Assembly (NCBI RefSeq): GCF_046244365.1
Contig: NZ_CP176395.1
Coordinates: 1,798,001-1,862,000, forward strand
Source: Paenibacillus_V sp046244365
GTDB lineage: Bacteria > Bacillota > Bacilli > Paenibacillales > NBRC-103111
Direction: 5' to 3'
Length of the DNA stretch: 64,000 nt
The notes under the pieces are model-generated. The model had not been told where the DNA came from. It worked only from the letters and a program-made list of their open reading frames with translations, and searched no databases. Positions within the stretch are counted from its first letter, which is position 1, and every line of letters begins with the position of its first letter. The position numbers and the translations under genes were made by a program. Shown in pieces: positions 6,678-15,899 of the stretch.

Positions 6678-8672
6678 GTGGGAGAGCAACATGTTCAGGA
6701 TATAATTCGCCAGAAGCTGGCTCTGCTCCCGGAGAAGCCGGGCTGTTATTTGATGAAAAACGCCGAAGGGACGATCATTTACGTCGGCAAAGCGAAGGTG
6801 CTCAAAAATCGCGTCCGCTCGTATTTCACCGGGAGCCACGGTGCGAAGACGCAGCGATTGGTTGGGGAAATCCGCGATTTCGAATATATCGTAACCGCTA
6901 ATAACGTTGAGGCGCTCATCCTAGAGTGCAACTTAATCAAGCAGTATCATCCCCGGTACAACGTACTGCTTAAGGATGACAAATCGTTTCCATATATCAA
7001 AATTACGAACGAGCGGCATCCGCGGCTGGAGGTGACGCGCAAGGTATACAAGGATAAGGGCAAATATTTCGGTCCGTATCCGAATGCCTTCTCGGCGCAG
7101 CAGACCAAGAAGCTGCTTGACCGGCTGTACCCGCTTCGCAAATGCAAGACGCTCCCGGACCGCGTCTGTCTGTACTATCACCTCGGCCAGTGCGTGGCGC
7201 CCTGCGAATTCGAGGTGGCTGCCGAGTCTTACGAGCAGATGGTGCAGGAAATAAGCCGCTTCCTAAACGGAGGGCATGATCAGATCAAGCAGGAGCTGGA
7301 GCGTAAAATGCTTGACGCCGCGGAGGAACTCAACTTTGAGCGGGCGAAAGAGCTGCGCGATCAGATCGTCCACATCGACGCCGTAATGCAGAAGCAGAAC
7401 ATTACGACCTCGGACGTCGTCGACCGCGACGTTTTTGGCTACGCCGTCGACAAGGGCTGGATGTGCGTGCAAATCCTGTACATGCGCCAAGGCAAAATGA
7501 TCGAGAGGCGCGCGACGCTGTTCCCCTACTATGGCGAGGCTTACGAGGATTTCATTTCGTTCGTTACGCAGTACTACAGCGAAAATCCGGCTTTGCCGAA
7601 GGAGCTTGTCATCCCTTCGCCGGTTCCGGAAGAGAAGGCGGCATCGGAGGAACCGGCTTCGCTGTCGGCTGAATCCGCCTCACCAGCATCGGAGGAAACG
7701 ACTCTGCTATCGGCTGAATCCGCCTCCCCGGCATCGGAGGAGACGACCCCGCTGTCGGACGAGGCCGAGAGGAATGCCGACGACGTGCGCGCCGCTCTCG
7801 CTTCTTGGCTTCACGTCAAGGTGCTGACGCCGCAGCGCGGGCTGAAGAAGCAGATGGTGGGCATGGCCACCGATAACGCGCGAGTGGCGCTGGAAGAGAA
7901 GTTCCGTCTGATCGAACGCGACGAGTCCCGAACGGTCAAGGCAGTCGAAAATTTGGGCGAATCGATCGGGCTCGGAACGATTCGGCGAATCGAAGCGTTC
8001 GATAACTCGAACATTCAGGGGACGAATCCGGTTTCCGCCATGGTCGTCTTTGTCGACGGCAAGCCGGACCGCAAGGAATACCGCAAATACAAAATCCGTA
8101 CCGTAGAGGGTCCGGACGATTACGAAACGATGCGGGAAGTCGTGCGGCGCCGCTATGAGCGCGTACTGAAAGAAAACCTGCCGATGCCCGATCTGGTCAT
8201 CGTCGACGGCGGCCGCGGCCAAATGTCGGCGGCGATCGACGTGCTCGAGAACGAGCTTGGACTTTATATTCCCGTAGGCGGACTGGTCAAAGACGCTAAG
8301 CACAAGACGGCCCAGCTCATGATCGGAGACCCGCCGGAGCCGGTTCACCTGCCTCGCGACAGCCAGGAGTTTTACTTGCTGCAGCGCATCCAGGAGGAGG
8401 TTCACCGCTTTGCGATCACCTTCCACCGGGAAACGCGGGCCAAAAGCATGGTCCAATCCAAGCTGGACGATATTCCGGGCATCGGCGAGAAGCGCCGCAA
8501 GCAGCTGATGAAGCATTTCGGCTCGCTCAAAAAAATAAAAGAGGCCGAAATCGGAGATTTCAAGCCTCTCGGTATAGGGGAAAAGCTGGCGCAAACGATC
8601 CTTACGTCGCTGCGGGGGGAAGAATCTCAGGCCGAGGCCGTTTCGGCTTCAGACGGGCATGAAGAAGCATAA
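6678..8672 (+). CDS. uvrC: Excinuclease ABC subunit C
   Basis: A 664-residue UvrC, which makes both incisions around a UvrB-bound DNA lesion in nucleotide excision repair. Domains: GIY-YIG nuclease (~14-92, GCYLMKNAEGTIIYVGKAK), Cys-rich linker (~150-175), UVR domain that binds UvrB (~205-240), RNase H-like 5' nuclease (~385-560, EAFDNSNIQGTNPVSAMVVF and PDLVIVDGGRGQ), and tandem helix-hairpin-helix (~590-640, IPGIGEKRRKQL). It is longer than the usual ~600 residues because of a Ser/Ala/Glu-rich insertion (~310-370) with a 15-residue repeat (SAESASPASEETT). GTG start at 6678 follows AAAGGAAG. Its 3' end overlaps the convergent CPBP gene by 71 nt. Confidence 0.97.
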   Translation: MGEQHVQDIIRQKLALLPEKPGCYLMKNAEGTIIYVGKAKVLKNRVRSYFTGSHGAKTQRLVGEIRDFEYIVTANNVEALILECNLIKQYHPRYNVLLKDDKSFPYIKITNERHPRLEVTRKVYKDKGKYFGPYPNAFSAQQTKKLLDRLYPLRKCKTLPDRVCLYYHLGQCVAPCEFEVAAESYEQMVQEISRFLNGGHDQIKQELERKMLDAAEELNFERAKELRDQIVHIDAVMQKQNITTSDVVDRDVFGYAVDKGWMCVQILYMRQGKMIERRATLFPYYGEAYEDFISFVTQYYSENPALPKELVIPSPVPEEKAASEEPASLSAESASPASEETTLLSAESASPASEETTPLSDEAERNADDVRAALASWLHVKVLTPQRGLKKQMVGMATDNARVALEEKFRLIERDESRTVKAVENLGESIGLGTIRRIEAFDNSNIQGTNPVSAMVVFVDGKPDRKEYRKYKIRTVEGPDDYETMREVVRRRYERVLKENLPMPDLVIVDGGRGQMSAAIDVLENELGLYIPVGGLVKDAKHKTAQLMIGDPPEPVHLPRDSQEFYLLQRIQEEVHRFAITFHRETRAKSMVQSKLDDIPGIGEKRRKQLMKHFGSLKKIKEAEIGDFKPLGIGEKLAQTILTSLRGEESQAEAVSASDGHEEA

Positions 8673-10239
8673 TCGCGTATCCGACAATGGCCGGCAGCGC
8701 GGCGTAGAATAAGCCGACAAACACGGAGGCCGCCGTATTTTCGCTCGCGATGTACGAGAAGGCCATCAGGATGCTGTCCATCGCCACATGCGCATAAATA
8801 GCCGTATAAAGTCCGTATTTCAAGAAAACATAGCCGAAAATAAAGCCAAGCAAGGTCACTTCGATCAATCTTGTGTAGCTCGGGTAGATCGTATAGCCGG
8901 TATGCCCCAGCGCCCAAAATACGTTCGGAATGAGAACGGCCAGGAACGTGTTGCGCAGCAGCTTTTTGAAAATGATAATGCCGAACAAGCGGAACAAGAT
9001 TTCCTCGGAAATGCCGGCAAGCCAGGCCAGTGTCGGAAACAATCCCGGCCACAGCATATTGAGCGGAGATTGCATCGGATCGTTCACGCCGAATGCGTGA
9101 AAGCCTTTCTCGGCTGCGAAGAAAACCACCTGCTGAACGCCCATAATGAACAAGCAGATCAAGTAACCGCGGCCCATCGCGTACAAAATATGCTGACCGA
9201 AATCCGGTTCGCGCCAGCGCGGCCAAAGATGACGGTCGCGGTGCCGCCAGAGGGCGTCTCCCGCCAGCAGCGACATGTACAGGGAAGCGGCCGACAGCAG
9301 CACGAAGAGCAGCGATACGACAAGCAGGATAACCAGCATCATGGAATCCTGTTCGGCAGACTCGGTCTGCAGGGCGGGAATCATATTAAACGTTTGAACG
9401 ACATAGCAGGCCGTATACACGAGCGTCATGACGATGCCGCGGGTGAACGAAATATGCCGGGCGTACATGATCATGTAAACAAGGGCGACAATGCCCATAA
9501 TAATCGTAAAAGCGACATGCGCCAGGGTCATCCAGCTGGCGCTTTTTTTCTGCTTATCCAGCCAGCTCATATAGTCCGACGGAACCGAAAAGGCCGGCTT
9601 GAATGAGACCGTTTCGCCGTTTTGAACCTTGACTTGCAGCAGAAGCTTCGATTCGCCGATAGTCTTCCCGGTGCTTTCGAACGTATAAAACGTCGAATCC
9701 GGCTCTTCGCCTCGTCCTGTTTTATTATCCGGATTATAAACGAATTCCTCGGCTTTGTAGCCCATTTCGATAACGGCCGCCGCTGCGATCTTGGCACCGT
9801 CTGTCGCAGGCGGAGCTTTGCGCCCCGACGTCGTCTTCTGCCAGCCGGCGATCTCAGGCGTGTCCATTCCGACAAACACCGTGTAAGTCGTGCCGGACGT
9901 TCGCGTTTTCACCTGAACCTGCCAAAAGTCGAGCGGAAAGCGCTGATCGTATTTACTCTCGTACTCGTCATAGAGCCCCGATTTTTGCAAATAGCCGCTG
10001 AGCTCCTGATCGGACTGGTAGACGACGGTCGTCCCGTTCGGCGTTATCCCGGGAAACTTCGTCCGGACGAACTGCGACGCGGCATCGGCCGCAGCGGTTT
10101 TCGTAACGGCATGGAGCGAATAATCCTCCTCGACGGATGAAGGGCTGGCAAGCATGTTGTAGGCCATGATCGATACGTAGAGCACGATGCCGATCGCGGC
10201 GAGCAGAAGAAGGCGGCGGTTCAATTTATGAGGTACCAT
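8602..10239 (-). CDS. CPBP family intramembrane protease with large N-terminal domain
   Basis: A 545-residue membrane protein. One N-terminal helix (~8-28) is followed by an extracytoplasmic domain of ~190 residues, then ~8 membrane segments. The C-terminal third carries the CPBP/Abi (Rce1-like) protease motifs: SEEILFRLFG (EExxxR), FWALGH and HVAMD. Such proteins are putative glutamic intramembrane proteases, and many have no known substrate. The N-terminal domain is unusual for the family and might bind a substrate. The gene converges on uvrC with a 71-nt overlap. ATG at 10239 follows AAGGAGCGTGAACC. Confidence 0.85.
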   Translation of the reverse strand: MVPHKLNRRLLLLAAIGIVLYVSIMAYNMLASPSSVEEDYSLHAVTKTAAADAASQFVRTKFPGITPNGTTVVYQSDQELSGYLQKSGLYDEYESKYDQRFPLDFWQVQVKTRTSGTTYTVFVGMDTPEIAGWQKTTSGRKAPPATDGAKIAAAAVIEMGYKAEEFVYNPDNKTGRGEEPDSTFYTFESTGKTIGESKLLLQVKVQNGETVSFKPAFSVPSDYMSWLDKQKKSASWMTLAHVAFTIIMGIVALVYMIMYARHISFTRGIVMTLVYTACYVVQTFNMIPALQTESAEQDSMMLVILLVVSLLFVLLSAASLYMSLLAGDALWRHRDRHLWPRWREPDFGQHILYAMGRGYLICLFIMGVQQVVFFAAEKGFHAFGVNDPMQSPLNMLWPGLFPTLAWLAGISEEILFRLFGIIIFKKLLRNTFLAVLIPNVFWALGHTGYTIYPSYTRLIEVTLLGFIFGYVFLKYGLYTAIYAHVAMDSILMAFSYIASENTAASVFVGLFYAALPAIVGYAIMLLHARLKPKRPRPEILPPAAT

Positions 10240-10558
10240 GGTTCACGCTCCTTAAAGACGGCTAAATGCGTAAGGCTTGCTGTCGGTGGATATGGAAAAA
10301 ACGGGAAAGAAGGGTCGTCCTGCTTAAGCAAGACGGCTTCGAACGCGATGCTTCAAGTTGGGTTGTATCCAAGGTACCATATCGTGTAAGTCATTTCCAG
10401 CGTAAGCGTCCTGCTGCGATACGGCTTCCGGTGCGTAGAGATGGACATAAATAGAGCAAACGACGGAAAATGGATGAAAACGCAAGCGCGCACTACTCCT
10501 TCATGAAAAAAGACGATCAATTTTCAAAGAAATCCTCCGTTTTCCTCCAAATCCGCCT
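10240..10558. other. Intergenic stretch, no gene supported
   Basis: About 320 nt between the CPBP gene and the Ktr leader promoter. A 62-codon frame (10266-10454) has no ribosome site and Arg-rich shadow-like composition. I see no RNA or repeat here. Confidence 0.6.
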
Positions 10559-10587
10559 TTGTACATATACGGAAAGCAGGATATAAT
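10559..10587 (+). promoter_or_regulatory. Promoter of the ktr leader RNA
   Basis: TTGTAC, a 17-nt spacer and a perfect TATAAT lie directly upstream of the riboswitch, ~310 nt before ktrB, consistent with a long leader. Confidence 0.6.
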
Positions 10588-10599
10588 CGGAGTCGTTGA

Positions 10600-10775
10600 A
10601 TTGAATAGCGTAACAAGCCGAATTTCTGAACGAAAACGGGGGAACCATGTAAGAAGGAGCCGGATGCGAATTATTGCCGCGTATCGGGCTTGGGGTGAAT
10701 TTCGCCTTCATGGCGAATAGGGTGACTGCTGCACCCGAATCCGACAGCTAACCTCGTAGGCTTCGCAACAGGATA
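10600..10775 (+). promoter_or_regulatory. c-di-AMP riboswitch (ydaO/yuaA type)
   Basis: The leader contains the highly conserved blocks of the ydaO riboswitch: CGGGGGAACC, TTGGGGTGAAT, AGGGTGACTGC and then CCGAATCC-GACAGCTAACCTCGTAGGC, in the expected order and spacing. This RNA binds cyclic di-AMP and normally turns the downstream gene off by favouring a terminator. A terminator hairpin follows at 10789. The downstream genes are potassium transporters, the classical targets of c-di-AMP. Exact ends are approximate. Confidence 0.92.
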
Positions 10776-10788
10776 CCATTAACCGTCA

Positions 10789-10818
10789 AAGGGCATTGGT
10801 TTTCCGATGCCTTTTTTT
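10789..10818 (+). terminator. Riboswitch expression-platform terminator
   Basis: GGCATTGG and CCGATGCC pair around a short loop and are followed by TTTTTTT, between the riboswitch and ktrB. It would end transcription when c-di-AMP is bound. Confidence 0.85.
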
Positions 10819-10895
10819 GTTGTTTAAAAATCATATGGCGGATTGTCCGAAGCAGAACAAGATTATTGCGGAGGAGAAAGAAAGGACGGTAGGGC

Positions 10896-12251
10896 ATGAA
10901 AAAAACGTTTCGCCCGCTTCAGCTAACGCCCCCGCAAATATTGGTGCTCGGTTTCGCCGCAATTATACTGATCGGCGCGTTTCTCTTGACGCTGCCCTTT
11001 GCATCGACAAGCGGCGTTTCGCTGCCGTTTATCGACGCTTTGTTCACGGCAACCTCCGCAACATGCGTAACCGGTCTGGTCGTCGTGGATACCGGGAGCG
11101 ATTACACCATTTTCGGGCAGATCGTCATCATTACTCTGATTCAAATAGGCGGTCTCGGCTTCATGACGATGGCCACGCTGTTCGCCTTCATGCTGAAAAA
11201 GCGGATTTCGCTGAAAGAACGGCTCATTTTGCAGGAGGCGCTTAATCAAGGGAGTATGGAGGGGATCGTCCGGCTGATCCGCAAGGTTATCCGGTACGCG
11301 CTTACCATAGAGGGCATTGCAGCCGTGTTTTTCGCGATTCGTTGGTCCGGCGACATGCCGCCCGGAAAAGCCTTGTATTTCGGGGTCTGGCATGCGATCT
11401 CGTTCTTCAACAACGCCGGCTTCGACTTGTTCGGGGGCCATACGGGGACGAAGTTTACTAGCTTGACGACCTACGTAGACGACCCGATCGTGAATATCGT
11501 GTCCATGCTGCTGATCATTCTCGGCGGCCTCGGCTTTATCGTCATCTCCGACGTACTCGATTTGAAGCGTACGCGGAAGCTTACGCTGCATTCGAAGGTG
11601 GTATTGACGACAACGAGCCTGCTAATCGTCATTGGCGCAATCGTCATCTTCCTGTTTGAGAACTCCAATCCGCTTACGCTTCAGCCTCTGAGCGGCTGGG
11701 GTAAGTTCTGGGGCTCGATGTTCCAGTCGGTTACGCCTCGAACGGCGGGGGCGAACACGATCGACATTGGAGCCATGCGCCAGGCGTCGCAATTTTTCAT
11801 GATCATCCTGATGTTTATCGGCGCTTCGCCGGGGTCGACGGGCGGCGGGATCAAGACGACGACGTTCACGATTCTGATCGGAGCGATGATCGCCATGATT
11901 CGCGGCAAGGAAGATATCGTCCTGTTCCGCAACCGCTTGGCGAAGGATCGTATCTTCAAGGCGATTACGCTGACGCTTATCGCGCTCTTCCTCGTCATCT
12001 TCGTGGCGATGGTGCTGTCGACGACGGAGGATCACCATTTCTTGATGATTTTGTTCGAGGTCACCTCGGCTTTCGGAACGGTCGGATTGACGATGGGACT
12101 GACTACGCAGCTGACTATTGTCGGCAAAATCATGATCGCCCTCATGATGTTTATCGGCCGATTGGGGCCGTTGACGCTAGCTTACGCCTTGGGGCCGAAA
12201 CCAGAAAAAGAGTTGTACCGGTACCCGGAAGGCAAAATAACGATCGGATAA
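10896..12251 (+). CDS. ktrB: Ktr/Trk potassium transporter, membrane subunit
   Basis: A 451-residue TrkH/KtrB-family channel-like transporter with the four M1-P-M2 repeats. Pore-loop segments are visible: FTATSATCVTGL (first filter, TCVTG), SFFNNAGFD, TPRTAGANT and FEVTSAFGTVGLTMG (fourth filter). It moves K+ (often with Na+) inward across the cytoplasmic membrane and needs the RCK ring KtrA. The KtrA-like gene follows after 12 nt. Length fits KtrB/KtrD of Bacillus. The leader places it under c-di-AMP control. A GTAGGG-type site precedes the ATG. Confidence 0.93.
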   Translation: MKKTFRPLQLTPPQILVLGFAAIILIGAFLLTLPFASTSGVSLPFIDALFTATSATCVTGLVVVDTGSDYTIFGQIVIITLIQIGGLGFMTMATLFAFMLKKRISLKERLILQEALNQGSMEGIVRLIRKVIRYALTIEGIAAVFFAIRWSGDMPPGKALYFGVWHAISFFNNAGFDLFGGHTGTKFTSLTTYVDDPIVNIVSMLLIILGGLGFIVISDVLDLKRTRKLTLHSKVVLTTTSLLIVIGAIVIFLFENSNPLTLQPLSGWGKFWGSMFQSVTPRTAGANTIDIGAMRQASQFFMIILMFIGASPGSTGGGIKTTTFTILIGAMIAMIRGKEDIVLFRNRLAKDRIFKAITLTLIALFLVIFVAMVLSTTEDHHFLMILFEVTSAFGTVGLTMGLTTQLTIVGKIMIALMMFIGRLGPLTLAYALGPKPEKELYRYPEGKITIG

Positions 12252-12263
12252 GGAGCAGGGGAA

Positions 12264-12926
12264 ATGAAAGGAAGTCAATACGCTGTCATCGGTTTAGGCC
12301 GGTTCGGCTCCAGCTTGGCCAAAGAATTAATCGAATTGGGCTTTGAGGTGCTCGGAATCGATCAGGACGAGGAAATCGTCGACGAGATGAGCAATGTTCT
12401 GACGCATACGGTCGTGGCCGATGCGACGGACGAGGAAGTGCTGAAATCGCTCGGCATCCGCAACTTCGATTGCGCGGTCGTGGCGATCGGCGACGACATA
12501 CAGGCGAGCATCATGGCAGCCATTTTGCTCAAGGATCTCGGGGTCAAAAAAGTTGTGGCGAAGGCGCTCTCGGAGCTGCACGGCAAAGTCCTGAACAAGA
12601 TTGGCGTCGACCGTATCATCTATCCCGAGCGCGATATGGGCATTCGGGTGGCGCATCAGCTCGTTTCGCCGAATTTGCTGGACTATATCGAGCTTTCCAA
12701 GGAATACACGATAGCCGAGCTTTCGGTGACGCGGCGCATTTCCGGGATGACGCTGAGGCAGCTCGACACGCGCAAGAAATACGGCTGCAGCGTCGTGGCG
12801 ATCAACAAGCGGGGCGGCATCGTGATCGCGCCGACGGCGGAAGAAGTCGTAGACGAGCGCGATATTATGGTCGTCATCGGCACGAATGAGCAGATCGAGG
12901 ATTTTCAGCAGTCGGTATCGAGCTGA
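12264..12926 (+). CDS. ktrA: Ktr potassium uptake regulatory subunit (RCK protein)
   Basis: A 220-residue cytoplasmic protein. The N-terminal RCK domain has the Rossmann motif VIGLGRFGSSLAKEL and a following acidic strand end (GIDQDEE) for NAD(H)/ATP/ADP binding. The C-terminal TrkA-C domain (~135-218) is the usual c-di-AMP or ligand site. It forms the octameric gating ring under KtrB. It sits 12 nt after ktrB with its own AGGAGCAGGG site, and the antiporter gene follows by 18 nt, so the three form one operon. Confidence 0.94.
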   Translation: MKGSQYAVIGLGRFGSSLAKELIELGFEVLGIDQDEEIVDEMSNVLTHTVVADATDEEVLKSLGIRNFDCAVVAIGDDIQASIMAAILLKDLGVKKVVAKALSELHGKVLNKIGVDRIIYPERDMGIRVAHQLVSPNLLDYIELSKEYTIAELSVTRRISGMTLRQLDTRKKYGCSVVAINKRGGIVIAPTAEEVVDERDIMVVIGTNEQIEDFQQSVSS

Positions 12927-12944
12927 CGAAGGGGATGAAGCGCT

Positions 12945-14213
12945 GTGGATAGCGATAGCACCGTTCTGATTCACCATGTCCTGTACCTGCTCATATTCGT
13001 ATGCGTGCTCGGCATGATTGCCGGAAAAATAGCGAGCCGGCTCCGATTGCCGGATGTCGCTCTTTTTTTATTCGCGGGGATGCTTGTAGGCCAAGGGCTG
13101 CATCTTATTAACGAAACGAGCACGTCCTTAACGAATCAGCTTATTTTGACGGCAGGCTCGGCGCTTATCCTGTTCGACGGCGGGCGCAATATCAAGCTGA
13201 GCGGTCTGCGCAAGGTGTGGCTGACGGTTTCGCTGCTCAGCGTTCCGGGCGTGCTCGTTACTTGCGCGGCGGTTGCTGCGGTTTCCCATCTGCTGCTCGG
13301 GCTTCCGTGGACGTATGCTTTCCTTCTCGGCGCAATTATTTCATCCACCGATCCGGCTACGCTCATTCCCGTGTTCAAGCAGGTGAAAATACGCGAGAAG
13401 GTGCGGGAGACCGTCGAAAGCGAATCGGCCTTCAACGACGCGACGGGTGCGATATTAACCGCTTCGGTGCTCGCCATCGTACTCGGCACGAAGGAAATTA
13501 CGCTTGTTTCCGGCATCCTTGATTTCGTCAAGTCGGCGGTTGGCGGTATCGCGGTCGGCTGCTTGCTCGGCTTCGCCGCATCGTATCTGGTGGCTCATGC
13601 CAATCTGGGGGTGCTGCGCGATTATACGACGATCGGGATGGTTGTAACGGCGCTAGGGGCTTACCTGCTCGGCGACATCCTGCATGTGAGCGGCTTTATG
13701 GCGACGTTTGCCGCAGGACTGATCTGGGGCAATGCGGGCATGTTCAAGCTTAGTATGGCGGACAAGCAGCACGAAATGGAGCATTTTTCCGAAAATGTGA
13801 CGGTCATCATGCGAATGCTCATTTTCATTCTGCTGGGCAGCCAAGTCAATTTTACGGTCATAGGGCAGTATTTGTGGCCGAGTCTCGGCATTATCGCGGT
13901 GTTTATGTTTGTTGCCAGGCCGCTTGCCGTTCTGGTTTGTACGCTGCCTGACCGAAGAGCGAAATGGACGTGGAAGGAAATCGTCTTCATGTTCTGGGTG
14001 CGGGAAACCGGCGTCATTCCAGCCGCGTTATCGGGCATGATTGCGGGAACGGGAATTGCGCATGCCGACGTTATCTCGTCCGTCACGTTCATGGCGGTCT
14101 TGCTGACTATACTTGTCCAGGCGAGCACGACGGCTTTCGTCGCCCGCAAGCTGGGACTGGAAGTCCGCAACGATGCTTCAGCGCTCACATCCAACGGAAC
14201 GGAAGGAAGATAG
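12945..14213 (+). CDS. CPA-type cation:proton antiporter
   Basis: A 422-residue protein with about 12 membrane segments and the core motifs of monovalent cation/proton antiporters: GAIISSTDPATLIPVF and the ESAFNDATGA helix with its proton-carrying acidic residues. It resembles the NhaP/CvrA-like group that exchanges K+ or Na+ for H+. No C-terminal RCK domain is attached. A GTG start at 12945 follows AAGGGGATG. As last gene of the Ktr operon it is under the same c-di-AMP leader. The pairing of an importer and a probable exporter under one OFF-switch is notable. Ion and direction are not shown by the sequence. Confidence 0.85.
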   Translation: MDSDSTVLIHHVLYLLIFVCVLGMIAGKIASRLRLPDVALFLFAGMLVGQGLHLINETSTSLTNQLILTAGSALILFDGGRNIKLSGLRKVWLTVSLLSVPGVLVTCAAVAAVSHLLLGLPWTYAFLLGAIISSTDPATLIPVFKQVKIREKVRETVESESAFNDATGAILTASVLAIVLGTKEITLVSGILDFVKSAVGGIAVGCLLGFAASYLVAHANLGVLRDYTTIGMVVTALGAYLLGDILHVSGFMATFAAGLIWGNAGMFKLSMADKQHEMEHFSENVTVIMRMLIFILLGSQVNFTVIGQYLWPSLGIIAVFMFVARPLAVLVCTLPDRRAKWTWKEIVFMFWVRETGVIPAALSGMIAGTGIAHADVISSVTFMAVLLTILVQASTTAFVARKLGLEVRNDASALTSNGTEGR

Positions 14214-14252
14214 AAGCGATTGATCTCTTCCTATAAAAATGGTTATCGAAAA

Positions 14253-14282
14253 AAGGCTGCCGGCTACTAGCTTGGCGGCCTT
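14253..14282. other. Hairpin after the antiporter gene
   Basis: AAGGCTGCCGG pairs with CTTGGCGGCCTT. No T-tract follows on the plus strand, but TTTTTTC follows on the minus strand, so it is a weak terminator candidate for the Ktr operon. Confidence 0.4.
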
Positions 14283-14452
14283 CAATCGTTCGTGCGTTTA
14301 ACGGGGGAAGAAGGCCGGTCCAATGGCGGCCGCTCTAATAAAATGACTAGAAACGGCAGCTTGCCGATTGAATATTTGCCGGTATAGTGATATGCTGGTT
14401 GTATAATTATGAAACTTAATTTCATCTAATGAAACTTGAGGGGGCGATGGCC

Positions 14453-14830
14453 ATGACATTCGAGTTTGCGGGGATTGACCATGTGCAGCTGGCTGCTCCG
14501 GAAGGCTGCGAGCAAGCAGCGAGAGCGTTTTATGCGGACTTGCTGGGCTGGAGGGAAATCCCGAAGCCGGAGAGCCTGAGAAATCGCGGGGGCGTCTGGT
14601 TTCAATGCGGCATTCATCAGGTGCATATCGGCGTACAGCCGGATTTCCGTCCGGCGGTGAAAGCCCATCCTGCTTTTCATGTTCGCCATATCGACGTTCT
14701 ACAGGCGTATTTGACTTCGAAGATGCTCAAGGTGAGCGACGACGATGCGCGGGCGGATGAAGGCGTGAAACGCTTTTACCTGAATGATCCGTTCGGCAAT
14801 CGTTTGGAGTTTCTGGAATGGATTTCGTAA
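14453..14830 (+). CDS. VOC (glyoxalase/bleomycin-resistance fold) protein
   Basis: A ~125-residue vicinal-oxygen-chelate protein. The start is FAGIDHVQLAAP with a metal-ligand His, a second His-rich strand HQVHIGV lies mid-protein, and the end NDPFGNRLEFLEW carries a conserved metal-ligand Glu region. Such proteins are metal-dependent dioxygenases, isomerases or resistance binders, and the substrate is not deducible. The ATG at 14453 is preferred because GAGGGGG lies ~9 nt before it; in-frame ATGs at 14429 and 14447 are poorly spaced. The methyltransferase gene follows by 36 nt. Confidence 0.82.
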   Translation: MTFEFAGIDHVQLAAPEGCEQAARAFYADLLGWREIPKPESLRNRGGVWFQCGIHQVHIGVQPDFRPAVKAHPAFHVRHIDVLQAYLTSKMLKVSDDDARADEGVKRFYLNDPFGNRLEFLEWIS

Positions 14831-14866
14831 GGCGAAACTATAACCGACTGGGAGCGTGATTCGCGC

Positions 14867-15622
14867 ATGGACAGCAAGGAACGATTTTCAAACCGGGTCG
14901 ATACGTATGTGAAGTACCGCCCGAGCTATCCGAAAGAAGCGATCGATCATTTGTACGGTGCGGTCGGGTTTAGCTCGAATAGCGAGATAGCGGATATCGG
15001 CGCAGGAACGGGGATTTTTTCGAAGCTGCTGCTGGAACGGGGGAGCCGCGTGACGGCGGTCGAGCCGAATGAGGCGATGCGGGAAGCGGGCGTGCAGGCT
15101 TTGGGTGGAGAGCCGAATTACCGCTCGGTTTCCGGGTCCGCGGAGGCGACGGGACTGCCGGATCGTTCTGTAGACGGGATCGTCTGCGCCCAGGCATTCC
15201 ACTGGTTTGACCGCGATGCGGCGCAATCGGAGTTCCGCCGGATTTTGAAGGAGGGCGGGCAGACGGCGCTCATCTGGAATTCCCGGCTTACGCAAGGCAC
15301 ACCGTTTCTGGAAGAATACGAGCAGCTTCTCCATACGTTCGGCACCGACTACGCTAAAGTGAATCATACGAACATTACGCAGGAGATGCTCGTCTCGTTT
15401 TTTAAGGAAGGCAGGCTGCAGGAAGTACGTTTCAACTACGGACAGCTGTTCGACTTTGACGGGCTGAGCGGAAGGCTGCGTTCGTCTTCCTACACGCCCG
15501 CGCCGGGCCACCCGAGCTATGAACCGATGATGGCGGAGTTGCGGAAGCTGTTCGACCGTAATCAACAGAACGGCCAAGTTTCTTTCGATTATGTGACCCA
15601 GGTGTTCTGGGGCGAGGTATAA
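14867..15622 (+). CDS. Class I SAM-dependent methyltransferase
   Basis: A 251-residue methyltransferase of the Methyltransf_11 type. Motif I is IADIGAGTGIFSKLL, followed by the acidic end of strand 2 (VTAVEPN), then GIVCAQAFHWFD (motif IV region) and FRRILKEGG. The beginning, SNRVDTYVKYRPSYP, is common in this small-molecule methyltransferase group. Substrate unknown. It is probably co-transcribed with the VOC gene. A strong terminator lies ~150 nt downstream. Confidence 0.88.
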   Translation: MDSKERFSNRVDTYVKYRPSYPKEAIDHLYGAVGFSSNSEIADIGAGTGIFSKLLLERGSRVTAVEPNEAMREAGVQALGGEPNYRSVSGSAEATGLPDRSVDGIVCAQAFHWFDRDAAQSEFRRILKEGGQTALIWNSRLTQGTPFLEEYEQLLHTFGTDYAKVNHTNITQEMLVSFFKEGRLQEVRFNYGQLFDFDGLSGRLRSSSYTPAPGHPSYEPMMAELRKLFDRNQQNGQVSFDYVTQVFWGEV

Positions 15623-15768
15623 CCTGCCTTTCACGATCGCCGGTATAGATAATTGCTCTGCCTTCGGTACACGGATGGGACGGATTAACGACCCAATCCG
15701 TTCCTTCTCGTCCGATTCTCTCCTCTTCAGCGAACAAGTCGCCTCTAACAGACGAAAAAAACTACCCC

Positions 15769-15810
15769 AGGCTGACGTCGGTTTCTACTGACGTCAGCTT
15801 GTTTTGTTTT
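15769..15810 (+). terminator. Terminator after methyltransferase
   Basis: GCTGACGTC and GACGTCAGC form a 9-bp stem followed by TTGTTTTGTTTT. Confidence 0.75.
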
Positions 15811-15899
15811 AACTGAACTTTCTATGAAGTCCATTCATGGAGCCATCTTTTTCCGGCCGATACTCGGATTACTTTGGAATTGCTTCTATTTTGCAACGT

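Noticed and set aside
10266..10454. 62-codon ORF between the CPBP gene and the riboswitch
   Set aside because: No ribosome site, Arg/Trp/Cys-rich shadow composition, no recognised similarity.
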